A DNA stretch of 64,000 nt from Candidatus Saccharicenans sp. (GTDB taxonomy: Bacteria > Acidobacteriota > Aminicenantia > Aminicenantales > Saccharicenantaceae), in NCBI GenBank assembly GCA_026414545.1, contig JAOAIU010000048.1, forward strand, positions 62,001-126,000, read 5' to 3'. The translations under genes and the position numbers were made by a program. How positions within the stretch are numbered: position 1 is the first letter of the stretch; the number at the start of each line of letters is the position of its first letter. Below the pieces are notes generated by a model. The model did no database searches and was not told where the DNA came from. It was given only the letters and a program-made list of their open reading frames with translations. Positions 59,254 through 64,000 of this stretch are shown one piece after another.

Positions 59254-60594
59254 TCATTTAATCTCTTCAAACCTGTATTCGGCCCGGCGGCGCGGGGGCA
59301 GGCGGTAAACGGAAACCAGACTTTCCAGCCCGTCCTGACCCAGGGCTGAAACCCCGAAAGTCAGGTCGTCAATAGAGACATTTCTCAGGACAAAGGTATC
59401 TGCTTTACCGGCAAAATAACACCGCTCCCAGTACGGAGCCTTGGTATCCCGCACATAGACCTTAAAACCTGCGATTTTTTCTGGGTTTCCTTCCCATTTC
59501 CAGCGTAGCTCGGCGTCGTAGCCCTGGCCGCGGCCAAGAAGCGGCCCTCCCCTTTCCGAGGTTACCACCGGGGCTTCCGGGGCACAGGCTAAAGACAGCG
59601 TGGCCGCCAGCACCACCCGCGTAACATCGGCGCAATAAGGCACGGAGAGATTTTCAATGAGGTCCTGGGTGCTATGCTGGACTGAATAGTTTTCCCTGGC
59701 CTCGGTAAAACGTATCCCGGCATAGCCTTCCTGCACAAAAGGGGTATGGTCGCCGCCCCGGCCAAACCGGTCTGCCCGGTAAATCAGGCTGACTTCAAAC
59801 GATGGATAGACCTGCTCGGCAACTCTTTTCACATACCTGGCCAGCTCCCGGCCGGGTGAATCGCTGGGGTCATCGCTGAACACTCTGACCCGGGTTGAGT
59901 CGATGTAGCCGTTTCCCGCTTTAACATTGGAAATCATATCCATGGTCAGGACTGCTTCCACGTTCTTGCCCTGCTGTTTCATCTTCTGGGCATAAAGGGT
60001 TGAGCCCACCAGTCCCTGTTCCTCTCCGGAAAAAGCTACCAAATGAATGGTGGCCTGGGTTTCCAGAGGGGCGATAAGCCTGGCCATCTCCAGGAGCGCG
60101 GCTATCCCGGAAGCGTCATCGTTAGCCCCGGGAGCCTCAGTGTTAATATCTTCATAGTGGAATCGGCCGTCCTGGCTGACAGCAATGGTGTCATAATGAG
60201 CGTTGACGATGATGATTCTTTCCCGGTCGGCTTTTCCTTTTTTTATGGCCACGACATTATGAAGTTCTGTATCCTTGACTATTCTCTGGCCCTGCTTTGG
60301 CAGTCTATAGCCGTCGTCCACTACCTCCAGCCCCGGAATTTTTCGGAATTCGGTAAGCAACCAGTCGCGGGCTGCGGCTATGCCAGAATTCTTACCCCTG
60401 GGCTCGGAGAGAAGGTTCCTGGTCTTAAAGGCTTGAAGAGCTCTGATGGTGGAAGCTATATTCTGTTCTGAGACCTGGTCCACCGCCCTCTTCAAGAAGT
60501 CATAGCCTTTGGCTTCTATTTCCTGAGCCCTTGAGACCTCAAAAAGAAGAAAAGCCAATGGTAAAATAAAAAATAAGCTAACCACTTTTCTCAT
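59254..60594 (-). CDS. Secreted M28 family metallopeptidase
   Basis: Signal peptide; IVNAHYDTIA, GANDDASGIAALLEMARL, AFSGEEQGLVGSTLYA, DHTPFVQEGYAGIRF. Confidence 0.92.
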   Translation of the reverse strand: MRKVVSLFFILPLAFLLFEVSRAQEIEAKGYDFLKRAVDQVSEQNIASTIRALQAFKTRNLLSEPRGKNSGIAAARDWLLTEFRKIPGLEVVDDGYRLPKQGQRIVKDTELHNVVAIKKGKADRERIIIVNAHYDTIAVSQDGRFHYEDINTEAPGANDDASGIAALLEMARLIAPLETQATIHLVAFSGEEQGLVGSTLYAQKMKQQGKNVEAVLTMDMISNVKAGNGYIDSTRVRVFSDDPSDSPGRELARYVKRVAEQVYPSFEVSLIYRADRFGRGGDHTPFVQEGYAGIRFTEARENYSVQHSTQDLIENLSVPYCADVTRVVLAATLSLACAPEAPVVTSERGGPLLGRGQGYDAELRWKWEGNPEKIAGFKVYVRDTKAPYWERCYFAGKADTFVLRNVSIDDLTFGVSALGQDGLESLVSVYRLPPRRRAEYRFEEIK

Positions 60595-60637
60595 CTCAAT
60601 CCTCCAGTTTTAGCGGCTTAACAGTTTCCGGTTTCGG

Positions 60638-63600
60638 CTACTTCTTGGGATAAGGGGGCACAGCCGGAAGCTTTGGCTCCTTGGTCTTAAGTTCTTCCAG
60701 GATGAGTTCGATGGCCTTGTTGAGCTGCTCGTCTATTCCTTCATACTCCCTGGCCGGGTCGTTATCCACATAAATATCCGGCTCCACGCCCTGGCCCTCG
60801 ATGATCCACTGGCCTTCCAGGCTGTAAGTGGCAAATTCTGGCTTATTCAGGTAGCCGCCGTCCACCAGGGGCAGAGTACCCCTGATGCCGACCACTCCAC
60901 CCCAGGTCCTCTTGCCTACCAGCTTGCCCAGCTGCAGTCTTTTGAAACGGTAGGGAAAGATGTCACCGTCAGAAGCCGAAAATTCGTTGATGAGGCAAAC
61001 TTTGGGCCCCAGGATCAGGGCCTCGGGGTCGGGTCGGGGCACCGAACCACGGGCTATGTCCACCATCACCGCCTGGCGGGCCAGCCTTTCGATCAGCATG
61101 GGTGAGACATTGCCACCGCCATTCCCCCGGACGTCAATGATCAGGGCTTTCTTGTCAACCTGGGGATAAAAATGCTTGACGAATTCATTCAGCCCGGCAA
61201 CCCCCATGTCGGGCACGTGGATGTATGCTACCTTGCCGTCGGTGACCCTGGCCACGTACTCCATGTTCTTTTTTACCCAGTTGTAATAATAGAGGCTGTT
61301 TTCGGTCTCAATCGGGACCACCACCACTTCCCGGGCACCTTTATCCGAGGGCTGGGAATTGACCTTCAGGGTCACTTGCCTCCCGGCGGTATTGACCAGC
61401 AGTTCATATATATCCTTAACCTGGGTAACTGGCTTCCCGTTAACCGCGATTATGTACTCGCCCTCTTTGATGTTGACCCCGACTTCAGTCAGCGGTGAGC
61501 GCAAACTCCTGTCCCAGTTCTGGCCGGCCAGAATTTTCTTGATGAGATAATAACCGGATTTGTCGCGTTCCAGCCTGGCCCCCAGCCGGCCCACGTTCAC
61601 CCGGTCGACCTTCGGCAGGTCGCCGCCGCCCACATAGGTGTGACCGGCATTCAGCTCCCCGATCATCTCTCCGATAACATAGGTCAGGTCGGCCCGGTGA
61701 TTGACCGCCCGGGCCAGCGGTTCATACTGGGCCCGGACCTTTTCCCAATCCACCCCGTGCATGTTTGGGGCGTAGAAGAAGTCCTTCATCTGGCGCCAGC
61801 ACTCATCAAAGATCTGAGCCCACTCAGCTTTCCGGTCGAGCCACATCTCCAGCCCGGAGAGATTCAGCCTGTCTTCAATCTTAATCGGTCCGGCCGGGAG
61901 GTCGATGATGGCAAAATCGCGGCCCTGCTGCACCAGCATCTTCTTCTTGTCGGCCGAAATGACATAACCGTTGACGCCGCCCAGGTCTTTTTCTTCCAGC
62001 TTATTAAAGTCGTAGACCTTCAGGGATGTCTGCCGATCGCCGAAGGACCTTTTCAGATAATAAAGCTTGTCCCCAACCGAGGTCAGCCCGAAATAGCCGG
62101 AAACCTCAACCGGCAGGGCCACGATCCTGTCCTTGATGCCTTCCTTATCGACCCGGACCGCCAACTTTTCCGAAGCCGGTTTGGCCACAACCGGCTTTTC
62201 AATTTTCGGTTTTTCCGGAGCGCTAACTTCGGCCGCCGCCACCTTCACCTCGTCGCTTTTAGGTTCAAACGGGGACTTAACCTCGCGGGTCAGAGTCACT
62301 AGGTAGATTCTCGACAGGTTTAAGTAGGCATGGTTCCACTCGGTTCGGCTGTAAACCGGGCTGAAGTCGCGGTCGGAAACAAAGAACAGGTACCTGCCGT
62401 CAGCACTGAAGCAAGGAGAATAGGATGAATACCAGCTGTCGGTGATTTCGATTGTCTCCTTGCTGTTCAGGTTGTATATGTAAACTTTTTGCATCCCGTT
62501 TTCAGCCTGGTCCGAAAAGGCAATCCAGGCAGAATCGGGCGACCAGGTGTAATCATTGATCTCCCAGAATTTACTTTTGGCCACCTCCACCACCTGCTTC
62601 TTCTCTATGTCAACGTAGCGCAGGCGAAACATCCGGTCCGACCACAGGAGCTTCTTGCTGTCTGGCGACCACAGCGGGGCATACTTATAGCATTCACCAT
62701 CAGCCGTCAGCTGAACCGCCGGACCAGAACCATCCTGGGGAACGATGTAAACTTCTTCCCGGCCGGTTTTATCCGAAATGAAAGCAATCCAGCGGCCGTC
62801 GGGCGACCAGGCCACGTCCCGCTCGTGAACGCCTGAGGTCCCGGTCAGGTTCCGGGTGTTGCCATTCTTGGCCGGCACGGTGAAGATTTCACCGCGGGCT
62901 CCGAAAACTGCTCTGGCCCCATCCGGGGCAATGTCCCAGGTGCTGATTCTGTCGGCCACCTTGACCAGTTCAGTCCGAGCCACCACCTGGTCATCAGCGA
63001 TGTGAACCTGAATCCGGTTGACCTTTTCCGAGGCCAGGTCCAGTTTATAAAGATACCCACCATTCTCAAAAACGATGGCTCCCGGGCCCAGCGACGGGAA
63101 CTTGATATCGTAGTCTTTGAAATCTGTTACCTTTCTTGTTTCCCCGGTTTCGGTATTATAAACATAGAGGTTAAAGCGCTTGTTCTCATCGCGGTCGGAC
63201 AGGAAATAAATCTTGTTGCCGCTCCACATGGGAATGATGTCCGAGGCTGGGTTGTTGGTTATGTTTTCAGTCTTTTTGGTTTTGAAATCATAAATCCAGA
63301 TGTCATCCACCATGCCGCCCCGGTACCTCTTCCAGGTGCGGAACTCGCGGAAGATGCGGTTGAAGGCCAGCTTCTGGCCATCCGGGGAGAAAGAACAGAA
63401 CCCACCGCGCGGCAGCGGCAGTTGCTCCGGTGTACCGCCGTCCCTGGGTACCAGGTAGAGCTGACCGTTAAAATCATTCCACTCGGCCATTCTGGAACGG
63501 AAGATGATTTTCTGACCGTCGGGTGTCCAGCCCATGACGATGTTGTTCGGTCCCATCCTGTCTGAGATGTCGTCGCGACTCAGAACGGGAGTGTAGGTCA

Positions 63601-63943
63601 GACGGACCGGAATCCCGCCTTCAGCCGGCATCAAAAAAACTTCCCGGTTGCCGTCATATTCACCCGTAAAGGCAATGAGCTGGCCATCCGGTGAAAACCG
63701 GGCAAAAGCTTCGTATCCGGGGTGGGAAGTCAGCCGGCGGGCCACTCCGCCGCTGACCGGAACCGAGTACAGGTCGCCGGCGTAAGAAAAGACCACCAGG
63801 TCCTTATAGATGGCCGGAAACCGCAGGACCCTGGCCTCCTCTTCGGCTGCCCGCAACAAGGCCAGGCTGGCCATAACAAACAGAATCAGGAAAAAAACCA
63901 ATCTTCCGAATAAAGGCTTGACCCGGAAATTCTTTGAAGTCAT
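60638..63943 (-). CDS. Tricorn protease homolog (WD40/PD40 propellers, PDZ, S41 core), exported
   Basis: N-terminal signal; PAEGGIPVRLTYTP and WSPDGRWIAFISDKTGREEVYIVPQDG propeller repeats; ALIIDVRGNGGGNVSPMLIERL; NEFSASDGDIFPYRFK. Confidence 0.94.
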   Translation of the reverse strand: MTSKNFRVKPLFGRLVFFLILFVMASLALLRAAEEEARVLRFPAIYKDLVVFSYAGDLYSVPVSGGVARRLTSHPGYEAFARFSPDGQLIAFTGEYDGNREVFLMPAEGGIPVRLTYTPVLSRDDISDRMGPNNIVMGWTPDGQKIIFRSRMAEWNDFNGQLYLVPRDGGTPEQLPLPRGGFCSFSPDGQKLAFNRIFREFRTWKRYRGGMVDDIWIYDFKTKKTENITNNPASDIIPMWSGNKIYFLSDRDENKRFNLYVYNTETGETRKVTDFKDYDIKFPSLGPGAIVFENGGYLYKLDLASEKVNRIQVHIADDQVVARTELVKVADRISTWDIAPDGARAVFGARGEIFTVPAKNGNTRNLTGTSGVHERDVAWSPDGRWIAFISDKTGREEVYIVPQDGSGPAVQLTADGECYKYAPLWSPDSKKLLWSDRMFRLRYVDIEKKQVVEVAKSKFWEINDYTWSPDSAWIAFSDQAENGMQKVYIYNLNSKETIEITDSWYSSYSPCFSADGRYLFFVSDRDFSPVYSRTEWNHAYLNLSRIYLVTLTREVKSPFEPKSDEVKVAAAEVSAPEKPKIEKPVVAKPASEKLAVRVDKEGIKDRIVALPVEVSGYFGLTSVGDKLYYLKRSFGDRQTSLKVYDFNKLEEKDLGGVNGYVISADKKKMLVQQGRDFAIIDLPAGPIKIEDRLNLSGLEMWLDRKAEWAQIFDECWRQMKDFFYAPNMHGVDWEKVRAQYEPLARAVNHRADLTYVIGEMIGELNAGHTYVGGGDLPKVDRVNVGRLGARLERDKSGYYLIKKILAGQNWDRSLRSPLTEVGVNIKEGEYIIAVNGKPVTQVKDIYELLVNTAGRQVTLKVNSQPSDKGAREVVVVPIETENSLYYYNWVKKNMEYVARVTDGKVAYIHVPDMGVAGLNEFVKHFYPQVDKKALIIDVRGNGGGNVSPMLIERLARQAVMVDIARGSVPRPDPEALILGPKVCLINEFSASDGDIFPYRFKRLQLGKLVGKRTWGGVVGIRGTLPLVDGGYLNKPEFATYSLEGQWIIEGQGVEPDIYVDNDPAREYEGIDEQLNKAIELILEELKTKEPKLPAVPPYPKK

Positions 63944-64000
63944 AGCTTGCTCCTTAAAACGAGGTAACAGACAACCATTTTATAGTTGGCCAGATCTGTT

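Noticed and set aside
1-64000. CRISPR arrays, rRNA operons, IS elements, integrases or phage genes
   Set aside because: Looked for regularly spaced repeats, terminal inverted repeats with transposase ORFs and phage structural proteins; none recognised.

Overview
The window is a gene-dense, fairly GC-rich bacterial chromosomal segment of about 45 protein genes and one tRNA-Leu. I see no rRNA, CRISPR array, prophage or IS element. The gene content (secreted M14/M28/tricorn peptidases, TldD/TldE, BNR beta-propeller protein, saccharopine pathway, anaerobe-type corrinoid activator) would suit an Aminicenantes/Acidobacteria-like anaerobe, but that assignment is inference only. Main blocks: (i) partial homocysteine methyltransferase plus RACo-like corrinoid activator; (ii) Tat-signal TldD plus TldE, tandem M14 peptidases and a BNR/Asp-box propeller protein; (iii) parAB with an AT-rich region of about 1 kb; (iv) rho and the tig-clpP-clpX-lon proteostasis cluster; (v) protease/TPR protein, lipid kinase, alaS, pilT; (vi) hrcA-grpE-dnaK-dnaJ-rsmE-Ser/Thr kinase heat-shock operon; (vii) MEMO1-like protein plus split saccharopine pathway; (viii) cysS-yraN, a further M14, folK, D-aminoacylase, cysteine desulfurase-like protein, DsrC, orphan histidine kinase; (ix) Ca2+-type P-ATPase, DUF4139, Mrp ATPase, M28 peptidase, tricorn homolog. 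I did not find a clearly new multigene system. The most unusual signals are variants of known families: an M14 paralog that has lost zinc ligands next to an intact one; a trypsin-fold/TPR protein with Cys at the nucleophile position; a Lon whose conserved YYLNEQ coiled-coil segment is replaced by a Gly/Arg/Pro-rich linker; a lidless DnaK in a heat-shock operon with a degenerate CIRCE-like operator and a trailing Ser/Thr kinase; and a sensor kinase next to a two-cysteine DsrC.
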